Source of the DNA: Streptomyces olivochromogenes
Lineage (GTDB): Bacteria; Actinomycetota; Actinomycetes; Streptomycetales; Streptomycetaceae
NCBI RefSeq assembly: GCF_001514115.1
Contig: NZ_KQ948463.1
Location: 245,821 to 309,820 of the forward strand
Direction: 5' to 3'
DNA: 64,000 bases
In this document: piece after piece, positions 54,126 to 63,016 of the stretch
Numbering within the stretch: the first letter of the stretch is position 1
How the letters are laid out: each line of letters starts with the position of its first letter
Position numbers and translations under genes: made by a program
The notes under the pieces: model-generated
What the model was told of the DNA's origin: nothing
What the model saw: the letters and a program-made list of their open reading frames with translations, nothing else
Databases searched by the model: none

Positions 54126-55328
54126 ATGAAACGCATCGCACCACTCGCCCTCGGCATGTTCGCCATCGGACTCGACGCCTTCATCCTGTCCGGGCTGCTG
54201 CCGGGCATGGCCGACTCCTTCGACGTGTCCCTCGCCGCAGTCGCCCAGGTCGTCACCGGCTTCACCTTCGCGTTCGCGATCAGCGCCCCCCTGCTCGCCG
54301 TGGCCACGGCGAAGGTCGGCCGCAAGAAGCTCGCGCTCTACGCCCTCGCCATCTTCGCGATCGCCAACGCGGCCAGCGCCCTCGCCCCCTCGCTGTGGGT
54401 GATGGTGCTCGTCCGCGTCCTGGCCGGCGCCGTCGGCGGCGTCTACTCACCGGCCGCCGTGGGCACGGCCGTTCAACTCGTGCCGCCGGCCCAGCAGGGC
54501 CGCGCGCTCGGCACCATCATGAGCGGCCTGTCCGTGTCGACGATCCTCGGTGTGCCGGTGGGTGTGCTCGTCGGCACGCAGGTCGGCTGGCGCGCGGCCC
54601 TGTGGGTCGTGGTCGGCGTCATCATCGTCGCGATCATCACCATCGCCGCGCTCGTCCCGTCCGTCGGCGCCGCGCCCACACCCGGCCTCAAGGACCGGTT
54701 CGCCGTCCTGACCGACGGCCGGGTGCTGGGACGGATGTTCGTGATGTTCCTGTACGGCGTCGCGCAGATGGGCCTCGTCTACACCTTCCTGCCCTCGATC
54801 CTCAAGGACAGCGCCGGTGTCTCCACCAAGAGCCTGCCGGTCTACCTGCTGATCGCGGGGGTGACCTCGTTCGTCGGCAACGCCCTGGCCGGCGCCCGCC
54901 TCGACAAGGGCACGTCGCCCAAGTTCATGCTGGGCACGGCGCTCGCGGCAGTGGCGGTCATCATCGCCGTCTTCCCCTACGGCGCGTTCAACGCCGTCGC
55001 CGCCGGAGTCGTCATCCTCTTCTACGGGTTCGCCGTGGCCCACGTCCAACTGCCGCTCCAGTACCAGCTGATGCGCATCGTGCCGCAGCACACCAGCATC
55101 GTGGTCTCGCTGCTCAACTCTGCCCTGTACCTGGGTACCGCGGTCGGTGCCGCGATCGGCGGCGCCGTCCTCGCGGGCGCCTCGACGACGGCGCTGACGT
55201 GGATCGGCGCCGCCGTGGTGACCGTCGCTCTGCTGATCAGCCTCGCCATCAAGCAGGGCGAGGCCCCGCAGGCCGTGCCGGGCACGGCACCCGCGAACGA
55301 CGCCCAGCCGCAGGGCGCCGCCTCCTGA
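54126..55328 (+). CDS. MFS transporter, probable product exporter
   Basis: A 400-residue membrane protein with 12 predicted helices of the drug:H+ antiporter (arabinose-efflux-like) kind. The conserved loop after helix 2 is AKVGRKK. Its place inside the cluster makes export and self-resistance the likely role. ATG with GGGAGAAG immediately upstream; a hairpin terminator follows. Confidence 0.9.
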   Translation: MKRIAPLALGMFAIGLDAFILSGLLPGMADSFDVSLAAVAQVVTGFTFAFAISAPLLAVATAKVGRKKLALYALAIFAIANAASALAPSLWVMVLVRVLAGAVGGVYSPAAVGTAVQLVPPAQQGRALGTIMSGLSVSTILGVPVGVLVGTQVGWRAALWVVVGVIIVAIITIAALVPSVGAAPTPGLKDRFAVLTDGRVLGRMFVMFLYGVAQMGLVYTFLPSILKDSAGVSTKSLPVYLLIAGVTSFVGNALAGARLDKGTSPKFMLGTALAAVAVIIAVFPYGAFNAVAAGVVILFYGFAVAHVQLPLQYQLMRIVPQHTSIVVSLLNSALYLGTAVGAAIGGAVLAGASTTALTWIGAAVVTVALLISLAIKQGEAPQAVPGTAPANDAQPQGAAS

Positions 55329-55403
55329 CCCACCCCGCACCACGCATCACCGCCGGCCTCCACGGCCGCACTCATTCGGGGCACACTCCCCCGGTGCCCC
55401 CCC

Positions 55404-55438
55404 CCGGGCCCGTCGCGTCCATCACGCGGCGGGCCCGG
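55404..55438 (+). terminator. Hairpin terminator after the MFS gene
   Basis: A 15-bp stem (55404-55418 with 55424-55438, one G-U pair) closes a 5-nt loop, 76 bases after the MFS stop. The next gene starts 187 bases further, so this gap (55329-55624) can also hold the promoter of the aldolase-ACP-KS operon. Confidence 0.75.
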
Positions 55439-55624
55439 ACGCGTGTGCGCTTCCAGGGGCTGACGGACCGGGGTGGGTGCGAAGGCGACGGTGGACTGCC
55501 TGTACGGCTACCTCCGATGGCCTGTTCCGGCGCCCCGCAGGAGCTGTCCTTTCGAGGATTCTGCGCAGGCCGGGGCGCCGAAAGAATCTCCTCAGTGTTT
55601 CCGCCACTTGGGGGTAGATCGAAT

Positions 55625-56467
55625 ATGGTTGCGTTGACCACGGGACTGGACGTCAGGCTCTCCCGGCTCTCTCGACATCGCGCCGGCCACTTCCTGTTCG
55701 TGCCCATGGACCACTCCGTGGCCGACGGCCCCATCACCACCGCCGCCCGGTTCAACCACCTGGTGAGCACGGTCGTGGACAACGGAGCCGACGCGATCGT
55801 GGTGCACAAAGGCCGCGCCCGTGCGGTGGACCCCCAACTGCTGCGCAGCTGCGGGCTGATCGTCCACCTCAGCGCGAGCACCCCGCACGCGCCCGACGGC
55901 GACGCGAAGATCCTCGTCGGCGACGTCGCGGACGCCGTCAGGGCGGGCGCCGACGCGGTGAGCGTGCATGTGAACATCGGCGCCGACACGGAGGCCGCGC
56001 AACTGGCCGACCTGGGCACCGTCGCCCGTGCCTGCCAGGAGTGGAACCTGCCCCTGCTGGCCATGGTCTACCCGCGCGGTCCCCGCATCGCCGACCCGCA
56101 CGTCCCCGCCCTGCTCTCGCACGTCGTCAACATCGCCGCCGACCTCGGCGCGACCATGGTGAAGACGACGTGGGCGGTACCCGCCGAGGGCATGGCGGAG
56201 GTCACCGAGAGCTGCCCCATCCCGGTCCTCGTCGCCGGCGGCCCGAGCGACAGCGGCAGCCTCGCCGACTACGCGGCCACCGCCCTGGATGCCGGCTGCC
56301 GCGGCCTCGCCGTGGGTCGCCGCGTCTTCGAGAGCGCCGACCCGGGCGCCGCCGTCCGCGAGGTCGCGGCCGTCGTACACGGTCACCGGCCGGGCCTCGC
56401 CACCGCGTCCGTACTGCCGTCGCTCGCCACCGTGCAGCACCGGGCGAGCGTCCCAGCGCAGATCTGA
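55625..56467 (+). CDS. DhnA-type class I aldolase (GriI type), first step to 3,4-AHBA
   Basis: A 280-residue TIM-barrel aldolase. Active-site features of the family are visible: Asp-His in VPMDHS, Tyr149 in MVYPRG, and the Schiff-base lysine Lys180 in MVKTTW. GriI condenses L-aspartate semialdehyde with dihydroxyacetone phosphate to a C7 aminoketo-phosphate. Its archaeal relatives make the C7 precursor of dehydroquinate. Together with the DHQS II gene at 43064 this predicts 3-amino-4-hydroxybenzoate. It leads the right-hand operon. Confidence 0.9.
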   Translation: MVALTTGLDVRLSRLSRHRAGHFLFVPMDHSVADGPITTAARFNHLVSTVVDNGADAIVVHKGRARAVDPQLLRSCGLIVHLSASTPHAPDGDAKILVGDVADAVRAGADAVSVHVNIGADTEAAQLADLGTVARACQEWNLPLLAMVYPRGPRIADPHVPALLSHVVNIAADLGATMVKTTWAVPAEGMAEVTESCPIPVLVAGGPSDSGSLADYAATALDAGCRGLAVGRRVFESADPGAAVREVAAVVHGHRPGLATASVLPSLATVQHRASVPAQI

Positions 56468-56515
56468 GCACCCCCCGTCGACCGTCAACCCCACGACCCG
56501 CAAGGGAGCCGAACC

Positions 56516-56788
56516 ATGCAGGAAGAGACCCGGGACTTCGTCCTCGCCGTCATCCGCGACGTCATCAACCTCCCCGTCCCCGAAGGCGCCGACGCGGACA
56601 CCCCGCTCGGCCCCGAAGGCCTCGAACTCGAATCCCTCGCCATGATCGAGCTGCTGCTCCAGCTGGAGGGCGAGTACGACGTCGAACTGCCGGAGGAGGA
56701 CGTGGACCCCAAGACGGTCCGCACCCTCGGCCAGCTGGTCCAGGTGGTGGTCGACCGGCGTACGGCGGTGGCGGGAGCCGGGCGTTGA
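56516..56788 (+). CDS. Acyl carrier protein, copy 1 (ESL motif)
   Basis: A 90-residue ACP with the attachment serine Ser40 in LELESLAMIEL. The usual Asp before the serine is Glu. Helix 3/4 (ELPEEDVDPKTVRTLGQLV) is standard. It probably carries either the growing polyketide or the aryl starter. ATG with AAGGGAG upstream. Confidence 0.9.
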   Translation: MQEETRDFVLAVIRDVINLPVPEGADADTPLGPEGLELESLAMIELLLQLEGEYDVELPEEDVDPKTVRTLGQLVQVVVDRRTAVAGAGR

Positions 56789-57048
56789 TCACGCGCGGTG
56801 ACATAGAACGTCTTCTCATCGACAGCGGGATCACACCCGAACCCGGCCCCGAGGGCCCCGACGAGTTCGTCGTCGACTCACTCACTCTCGTCTGGATGCT
56901 GCACCTGCTGGAGGAGCGGCACGGCATCCCGTGGGAGCCCGAGGAGGAGGAACTCGTCGGCTTCACCTCGACGAGCGGCGCCCAGGCCGTGCTGGCCCGG
57001 CGCTTTCCCGGCCAGGTGGAACAGGGAGAGGTAACCCATGGCAGCTGA
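56785..57048 (+). CDS. Acyl carrier protein-like, copy 2 (DSL motif)
   Basis: An 87-residue ACP-like protein beginning at TTG overlapping the stop of copy 1 (TTGA), with attachment serine Ser32 in FVVDSLTLVW. Downstream of the serine the helix-2 sequence (WMLHLLEERHGIPWEPEE) is unlike copy 1, so the two are distinct carriers rather than a recent duplication. Its end overlaps the ketosynthase start by 11 bases. Confidence 0.85.
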   Translation: MITRGDIERLLIDSGITPEPGPEGPDEFVVDSLTLVWMLHLLEERHGIPWEPEEEELVGFTSTSGAQAVLARRFPGQVEQGEVTHGS

Positions 57049-58246
57049 AGTGGCCATCACCGGCTACGGAGTCTTCACCTCGTACGGATTCGGCACGCAG
57101 GCTCTGCGCGACGGTCTCTTCGCGGGCCACACCGGCTTCACTCCGGTCACCCGGTTCGACTCGACGCCGTACCACGCGGACCGCGCGGCGACGTACGAGG
57201 GAGAAGGACCCGAGATCCCGGGCCTCCCGTTGAAGCCGGGCGTCACGCCCGGGCAGGGAGAGGTCCTGCGGGCATGTGCGCTGGCGGCACTCGCGATGGC
57301 CCGGCACAACGGCGCGGACGCGCCGGTGCTGCTGGGCACCGCGGGCGACCACTCCGGCAACCGGGGCTTCTGGGAGGACATCGCCACCGGCCGAGCCCCG
57401 GCCGACCCGCGGGTACTGGACAGCCTGCCCTCGCGGCTCGCCGAGCGGCTGGGCGAGGAACTGGGCCTGGGCCGCCGGCGGCTGGCGTTCGTGAACGCCT
57501 GTGTCGCGTCGACCAACGCCATCGCGCACGGCGCCGACCTCATCAGCCGGGGCAGCGCGGACGTGGTCGTGGCGGGCGGCTCGTACCTCGTCACCGAGGA
57601 CGTCTTCGCCAAGTTCGACTCGGGCAAGGCACTGAGCAGAGAGGGTGTCGTACGCCCCTTCGCCAAGGGGCGCATGGGACTGCTGCAGGGCGACGGCGTG
57701 GCCGTGCTGGTCCTGGAGTCGGTGCGGCACGCCCAGGAGCGGGGCGCCGACATCCTCGGGAAGGTGGCCGGCTGGGGCATGGCCGCCGACGCCCACCACG
57801 TCATCCAGCCGCATCCCCGCGGCGAGGGCATGGCCGCCGCGGCGACCGCAGCCATCCGCAAGGCCGGCATCGCCCCCGAACAGATCGGCTACGTCAACGC
57901 CCACGGCACCGGTACGCCACTCAACGACGTGGCCGAGACCGCCGCGCTGCATCGCGTCTTCGGCGAGCACGCGCCCCGCGTCCCGGTCAGCTCCACCAAG
58001 AGCGGTACCGGTCACATGCTGGAGGCCACCGGAGCGGTCGAAGCCGTCATCACCCTGCTCGCCCTGCGCGAGGGGCTGCTGCCGCCCACGCTCGGCTACC
58101 AGGAACCCGATCCGGACTGCGACTTGGACTACGTACCGAACACGGCCCGGCCCGCCGACATCACGCACGCCCTGTCGCTCAACGCGGCCTTCGGAGGGGT
58201 GAACGCCGCGCTGGTGCTGGAGCGCGCAGGAGAGGACGCAGCATGA
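57038..58246 (+). CDS. Beta-ketoacyl-ACP synthase (KS-alpha) of a highly reducing type II PKS
   Basis: A 402-residue KAS I/II-type enzyme with complete triad: Cys155 (NACVAST), His289 (NAHGTGT) and His326 (KSGTGHMLEATG, with Lys321). It condenses malonyl-ACP onto the acyl chain. The set of dedicated ketoreductase and MaoC dehydratase nearby points to polyene chains rather than aromatic polyketides. Coupled on both sides (11-base overlap with ACP 2, ATGA with the partner gene). Confidence 0.92.
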   Translation: MAAEVAITGYGVFTSYGFGTQALRDGLFAGHTGFTPVTRFDSTPYHADRAATYEGEGPEIPGLPLKPGVTPGQGEVLRACALAALAMARHNGADAPVLLGTAGDHSGNRGFWEDIATGRAPADPRVLDSLPSRLAERLGEELGLGRRRLAFVNACVASTNAIAHGADLISRGSADVVVAGGSYLVTEDVFAKFDSGKALSREGVVRPFAKGRMGLLQGDGVAVLVLESVRHAQERGADILGKVAGWGMAADAHHVIQPHPRGEGMAAAATAAIRKAGIAPEQIGYVNAHGTGTPLNDVAETAALHRVFGEHAPRVPVSSTKSGTGHMLEATGAVEAVITLLALREGLLPPTLGYQEPDPDCDLDYVPNTARPADITHALSLNAAFGGVNAALVLERAGEDAA

Positions 58247-59004
58247 CCGCACGTACGAACACCCCCGCCGCGGCGGACTTCGTCCGCCCCCGCGCGGTCG
58301 CCGGCGCCGCGTGTCTGGCGCCGTGGGGCGAGCGGGCCGAGGGCGTACCGGGAGGCGCCGCGGAGGAACTCCCCAAGGTCGTCGGCTTCGTGCTGTCCCG
58401 GTTCAGCCCGATCGTCAACGCAGCCGTCGTCGAGTGCCTCGGCGACCCGACGTCCGAGGACAACCTGGTCGGCCAGGCCGGCCCGCGCACCGCGATGGTG
58501 CTCGCCACCATGTACGGGGACACCGTCACCGGCGACACGGCGACGGCGCGGATGGTCGACGGGAAAGTGCACAGCCCGCTGCTGTTCTTCCAGTCGGTGA
58601 CCACGTCGATCCTCGGCCATCTCACCAAGAAGTACGGCATCACCGGCCCGTTGACGTCGCTGTCCCATCTGACCGACCCGGGCGGCCAGGCCCTGCTGCT
58701 CGCCGACTCGCTGCTGGAATCGGACGCCGCGGACCAGGTCGTGATCGTGGGCGTCGAGACGGCCGCCAACGAGCGGGCCGCATCGGTACAGCAACGGCTG
58801 ACGGAGAATCAGGAGCAGGTGGGCGCGCTGCCCGTCTCGGACGCCGCTGCCGTCGTACTGCTGCGCAAGGCCGGTCAGGGCAGCGAGCGGTTGCCACTGC
58901 TCGCCTCGGCCGTCACGGAGCCCGACGGCGCCGCAGCCCCTGAGTACGGCTGGCTCAGCGGTCTGGTGGCCGCAGGCCGCGTGCAGGCGGGTGTCGCCGC
59001 ATGA
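58243..59004 (+). CDS. Short ketosynthase-like partner (putative chain-length factor)
   Basis: A 253-residue protein that aligns with only the N-terminal half of ketosynthases. Where the active cysteine should be, the sequence reads LSHLTDPGGQAL, with no Cys. The second half with the two histidines is absent. Position after KS-alpha and translational coupling (ATGA at both ends) suggest it is the chain-length-factor-like partner, unusually small. Confidence 0.75.
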   Translation: MTARTNTPAAADFVRPRAVAGAACLAPWGERAEGVPGGAAEELPKVVGFVLSRFSPIVNAAVVECLGDPTSEDNLVGQAGPRTAMVLATMYGDTVTGDTATARMVDGKVHSPLLFFQSVTTSILGHLTKKYGITGPLTSLSHLTDPGGQALLLADSLLESDAADQVVIVGVETAANERAASVQQRLTENQEQVGALPVSDAAAVVLLRKAGQGSERLPLLASAVTEPDGAAAPEYGWLSGLVAAGRVQAGVAA

Positions 59005-59543
59005 GCGCGCCCGTGGATTCCCGTCCCGGGAAGCGGACCGGCGACGAGCAGCGCACCGAACAGCCCGAGCCGCAGACCGCCGAACAGGCCGAGCAGGAGG
59101 CCGTCTTCGAGGCGCCCTTCAACATGGAGACGCTGACCCGGCCCGATCTGCTGACCACCAGCCTCGGCATCGTCGTCGAGGACTGGAACCCGCAGCGGAT
59201 CGTGGGCAGCCTCCCGCTGGACCGCAACCGCCAGTACTACGGCTTCCTGCACGGAGGGGCCAGCGCCGCCCTCGTCGAGACGCTCGGCTCGCTGGCCGCC
59301 GTCCTGGAGGCCGGTGTCGGCGGCATGGTCCTGGGCCAGGAGCTGTCCGTGACCCACCATCGGGCCGCCCGCGGCTCCGGTTCGGTCATCGGCATCTGCA
59401 CCCCCCTGTTCGTGGGCACGTCGGTGGCGACGTACGAGGTCACGGTGCACGACCAGCGCGAGCGGCGCATCGCCACCGGGCGCATCACCTGTCAGCTGCG
59501 GCGCCGCAGCGTCCGCAGTCCCGAACCCGAGAAGAAGGTGTAG
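59001..59543 (+). CDS. PaaI-type hotdog thioesterase
   Basis: A 180-residue protein with a charged Glu/Gln/Arg-rich N-terminus (1-45) and a hotdog domain with GFLHGGASAALVETLGS, the typical PaaI/4HBT active-site helix. It probably hydrolyses stalled or finished acyl-ACP/CoA thioesters, either releasing chains or editing. Starts in the stop of the previous gene (ATGA). Confidence 0.87.
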   Translation: MSAPVDSRPGKRTGDEQRTEQPEPQTAEQAEQEAVFEAPFNMETLTRPDLLTTSLGIVVEDWNPQRIVGSLPLDRNRQYYGFLHGGASAALVETLGSLAAVLEAGVGGMVLGQELSVTHHRAARGSGSVIGICTPLFVGTSVATYEVTVHDQRERRIATGRITCQLRRRSVRSPEPEKKV

Positions 59544-59548
59544 AGCCC

Positions 59549-60796
59549 ATGGCTGATGAGTCGGCTACCGCTGTCCGTACGACGGCAGACGCCTGCGTGG
59601 TGGGAGCCGGGCCGGTGGGCCTGCTCGCCGCACTGGCCCTGGGCCGGCAGGGCTGGCAGGTCACCCTTCTGGAACGCCGGCCCGAGCCGGCGCCCGGCGG
59701 CCCGCCACCGGGCGCCCCGGCCGTGGTGAACATCGTCCAGCCCGTCACCCTGCACCTGCTCAACCAGCTCGGTCTGCTCGACCGGCTCACCGAGGGCGCC
59801 GGCATCATCCCGGGCGCCGAGATCTACTTCGGCGGTCACCTCGCCGCGCGCTACCGCTACGCCGAACTCGACGGCAGCCCCGTACCGCACGCGCTGTCCA
59901 TCCGCTCCTTCGACCTGGTGCGGCTGCTGCTCGCCGAGGTCGCCGAGCTGTCGAACGTGACGGTGGTGTGGGAGGCCGACACGCAGGCGCTGACCCGCGG
60001 CCGGGACGGTGCCGGCAGCACGCTCACCGTCGTCACCCCCGAGCAGCGGCTGGTCGTCGACGCACGGTTCGTGCTCGCCGCCGACGGACGCTCCTCCACG
60101 ATCCGCGAGCTGGCGGGCATCCCGGCCGAGGTGGTGCCCTCCACCGGCTCGTACCTGGACGTCGTCGTACCGAGCCCGCCCGACTGGGACGGCGTGGCCC
60201 GCGCGCACTTCGGAGCGCACGGCTATCTGCTGGAGACCCGCCGCGCCGAGGAGGGCCTCGTCCTGGTGTGGATCACCGACTCGGTGACCGCGGCGCAGGT
60301 GACCGAGGGGCCGATCGAGCTCCTCGTCGAGACGCTGTCAGGGGTCGTGCCCCGGCTCGGCGACTGGATCGCCGAGCACATCAAGGACTGGGACCAGGTC
60401 CGCCGCGTACAGCACCACTTCGTGCGCACCAAGACCTGGAACCTGGACAACGTCGTGCTGGTCGGTGACAGCGCGCACGGCATGCACGCCTTCGGCGGGC
60501 AGGGCCTCAACACCTCGCTCCAGGATGCCGCCTGCCTGGCCGAGATGGTCGACAGCGCGCTGCGCGGCGACACCTCCGCGGGCATCGAGCGGTACGAGGC
60601 CCTGCGGCGCCCCTTCATCGAGGCCTTCCAGTCGCTCCAGGTGAGCAACACGCAGGAGCCGCCCGCCGGTGCGGCCGCCGAGGAGGAGCGGGCCCCCGAG
60701 TTCGAGGTGCTCGCCCTCGGCCAGCCCGCGATCCGTCCCCTGATCGCCGACGCCGCGGCCTTCCTGGCCGAGGACAACGGCCAGCACAGGAGGTAG
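59549..60796 (+). CDS. FAD-dependent monooxygenase (aromatic hydroxylase type)
   Basis: A 415-residue group A flavoprotein monooxygenase with GAGPVG (19-24) dinucleotide fold, the DG motif (LAADGRSSTIRELAG) and the second FAD motif VLVGDSAHGMHAFGGQG. It likely hydroxylates or epoxidises the AHBA-derived ring; manumycin-type cores need such a step. ATG five bases after the thioesterase stop. Confidence 0.9.
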   Translation: MADESATAVRTTADACVVGAGPVGLLAALALGRQGWQVTLLERRPEPAPGGPPPGAPAVVNIVQPVTLHLLNQLGLLDRLTEGAGIIPGAEIYFGGHLAARYRYAELDGSPVPHALSIRSFDLVRLLLAEVAELSNVTVVWEADTQALTRGRDGAGSTLTVVTPEQRLVVDARFVLAADGRSSTIRELAGIPAEVVPSTGSYLDVVVPSPPDWDGVARAHFGAHGYLLETRRAEEGLVLVWITDSVTAAQVTEGPIELLVETLSGVVPRLGDWIAEHIKDWDQVRRVQHHFVRTKTWNLDNVVLVGDSAHGMHAFGGQGLNTSLQDAACLAEMVDSALRGDTSAGIERYEALRRPFIEAFQSLQVSNTQEPPAGAAAEEERAPEFEVLALGQPAIRPLIADAAAFLAEDNGQHRR

Positions 60797-60801
60797 TCAC
60801 C

Positions 60802-61734
60802 GTGTTCCGTCTGGATTCCTATGCCCAGCGCATCGGCTACGCGGGCCCGTTCACCCCGACCCTGGACGTTCTGCGCGACATCTGCCGCGCGCACGCGCTG
60901 AGCGTGCCGTTCGAGTCGCTGGACGCCCTGGAGAGCAGGCTGGTCCTGGAGGACGACCTGCTCTTCGCCAAGGTCGTCGCCGACCGGCGCGGCGGCGCCT
61001 GCTTCGAGAACCACACCCTCTTCCACCGGGTGTTGCGCGAGATCGGCTTCGACGTCTCCTTCCTCGGCGCGTACATGTGGCGCCCGCACCACGGCGAGTA
61101 CTCCAGGGTCTTCGCGCACATGCTGCTCAAGGTCCGCCTGAAGGAGGCGGACTGGCTGGTGGACGTCAGCTTCTCGCACGACACGTTCATCGAGCCGGTT
61201 CCGCACACCTACGGGGAGTTCGAGCAGCGCGGCTGGGACTTCCGTATCGCGGCCGCACCGGGTGTCGAGGGCGGCGAGGGTGTGGAGGGCGACTGCGACG
61301 TGGTCGAGCGGCGCGGGGCGGACGGCCAGTGGGTGCCGCTGTACAAGTTCGGCGGTGAGCCGCGCCGGGTGGGGGAGTTCCAGGAGTGCCTGGACTACCT
61401 GTCGGGACCTGACTCCCGCTCGCAGATCATGAACACCCTGATCTGCGCGCGGACGCTGCCCGAGGGCAAGCTCACCGTCATCAACGACCTGCTGATCACC
61501 GCCAGGCCGGGAGAGGAGTCGGTGCGCAGGCTGCGCAACGTCGAGGAGGCGTCGGCCTTCCTCGATCTGATCTTCGAGGGCCACGCCCCGCTGTCCGCGC
61601 GCGCCCGGCGGATCTGGCGCGAGCGCTTCGCCCAGGACGGCGATCGCGCGGCCGCCGAGCCACCGCGACCGGCCGCGGCCGCCGAGAAACCGGCCGCGCC
61701 GAACGCGCCGGCCGTAGCGGCCTCCGACTGGTGA
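60802..61734 (+). CDS. Arylamine N-acetyltransferase-fold protein, putative amide synthase
   Basis: A 310-residue NAT-fold enzyme with complete triad Cys67 (RGGACFEN), His106 (FAHMLL) and Asp121 (LVDVSF), at the spacing of true NATs. The C-terminal 45 residues are an Ala/Pro/Glu tail. In secondary metabolism such proteins join an acyl chain to an aryl amine (rifamycin-type and manumycin-type amide formation). The aryl amine here would be the AHBA amino group. GTG with AGGAGG seven bases upstream. Confidence 0.9.
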   Translation: MFRLDSYAQRIGYAGPFTPTLDVLRDICRAHALSVPFESLDALESRLVLEDDLLFAKVVADRRGGACFENHTLFHRVLREIGFDVSFLGAYMWRPHHGEYSRVFAHMLLKVRLKEADWLVDVSFSHDTFIEPVPHTYGEFEQRGWDFRIAAAPGVEGGEGVEGDCDVVERRGADGQWVPLYKFGGEPRRVGEFQECLDYLSGPDSRSQIMNTLICARTLPEGKLTVINDLLITARPGEESVRRLRNVEEASAFLDLIFEGHAPLSARARRIWRERFAQDGDRAAAEPPRPAAAAEKPAAPNAPAVAASDW

Positions 61735-61832
61735 ACCCTCGCCTGCTACCGACCCCCTACCCGGGCGGCGGAGCAGCACAAGCACCCGCGTACCAAAGCG
61801 CCTGTCGCACCGAAGCACCCGGAAGGAACGAC

Positions 61833-63014
61833 ATGACAGCCGAAGCCGCACAGCCCCTCCGGTTCGGGGCTTTCCTCTCCCCGTTGCACCCGCTCGGAGA
61901 GGATCCGACCCTCACCATGTGGCGGGACCTCGATCTGATCGGATGGCTCGACCAGCTCGACTTCGAGGAGTTCTGGATCGGCGAGCACCACTCGGCCGGC
62001 TGGGGTGTCATTCCATCACCGGAGCTGTTCATCGCCGCCGCGGCCGAGCGCACCCGGCACATCAAGCTCGGCACCGGCGTGATCAGCCTGCCCTACCACC
62101 ACCCGTACATGGTGGCCTCGCGTGCCGTGCAGCTCGACCACCAGACCCGTGGCCGCTTCATCCTGGGCGTGGGAGCCGGTTCGCTCCCCTCCGACATGCA
62201 TCAGCTCGGCATCGCGCCGGCCGACACCCGGCAGCGCACCGCCGAGGCCCTCGGCACGGTGCTGCACCTGCTGCGTTCCGAGGAGCCGCTCACCGTGGAC
62301 CACGGTTGGTACCGGCTCAACGACGCACGGTTGCAGCTGCGGCCCTGGTCGCGGGACGGCGTGCAGGTCGCGCTGTCCAGCGCGACCTCACCGTTCAGCA
62401 TGAGGCTGGCCGGGCAGCACGGCATCACTCCGCTCTCCTTCGGTGCGCCCCGGCCCGGCAGCGGACCGAGCGACCTGAAGGAGCAGTGGCTCCACCTGGA
62501 GGAGGCCGCCGAGGCGCACGGGCGCACCCCGGACCGCTCCGCATGGCGCGTCACCCTGCCGCTGCACATCGCGGAGACCCGTGAGGAGGCCTTCGGCCAG
62601 GTCCTCGACGGGTGGCTTCGCTACCGCAACGAATACTGGGCCGAAACCCTCGGCCTGCCGGTCGCGCTCTCCCCGGCCGACGCCCGGAAGGCGCTGGAGT
62701 CGACCGTCGAGAACATGGGCGCGATCATCGGCTCCGTGGACGACGCCATCGCCACGATCCAGCGGATCCAGGAGGTCACCGGAGGATTCGGCCGACTCCT
62801 GGTCAACGTGCAGGACTGGGCGTCCCACGAGCAGACGAAGCGCAGTTTCGAGCTCCTCGCCCGCTATGTGGCTCCCCGGTTCACCGGGGCGCTGCGCGGC
62901 CTCGAAGCGTCCCAGCGGTGGACTGCCGAGCGCAGCCAGGCCTTCCTCGGCGCGGCCTTCGCCGCACAGCAGAAGGCCGTCCAGGACAGCGGAACCGTGC
63001 GGGCGGGTGGCTGA
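61833..63014 (+). CDS. Luciferase-like (LLM-class) flavin monooxygenase
   Basis: A 393-residue TIM-barrel flavin monooxygenase of the bacterial-luciferase family (LDFEEFWIGEHHSAGWG; KLGTGVISLPYHHPYMVASR; LDHQTRGRFILGVGAG). Such enzymes use FMNH2 supplied by a separate reductase; the cluster's flavin reductase at 40824 is the candidate. Likely a late oxidation. The ATG at 61833 has GGAAGGA upstream; a 34-residue frame ahead of it is not coding. Confidence 0.9.
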   Translation: MTAEAAQPLRFGAFLSPLHPLGEDPTLTMWRDLDLIGWLDQLDFEEFWIGEHHSAGWGVIPSPELFIAAAAERTRHIKLGTGVISLPYHHPYMVASRAVQLDHQTRGRFILGVGAGSLPSDMHQLGIAPADTRQRTAEALGTVLHLLRSEEPLTVDHGWYRLNDARLQLRPWSRDGVQVALSSATSPFSMRLAGQHGITPLSFGAPRPGSGPSDLKEQWLHLEEAAEAHGRTPDRSAWRVTLPLHIAETREEAFGQVLDGWLRYRNEYWAETLGLPVALSPADARKALESTVENMGAIIGSVDDAIATIQRIQEVTGGFGRLLVNVQDWASHEQTKRSFELLARYVAPRFTGALRGLEASQRWTAERSQAFLGAAFAAQQKAVQDSGTVRAGG

Positions 63015-63016
63015 CG

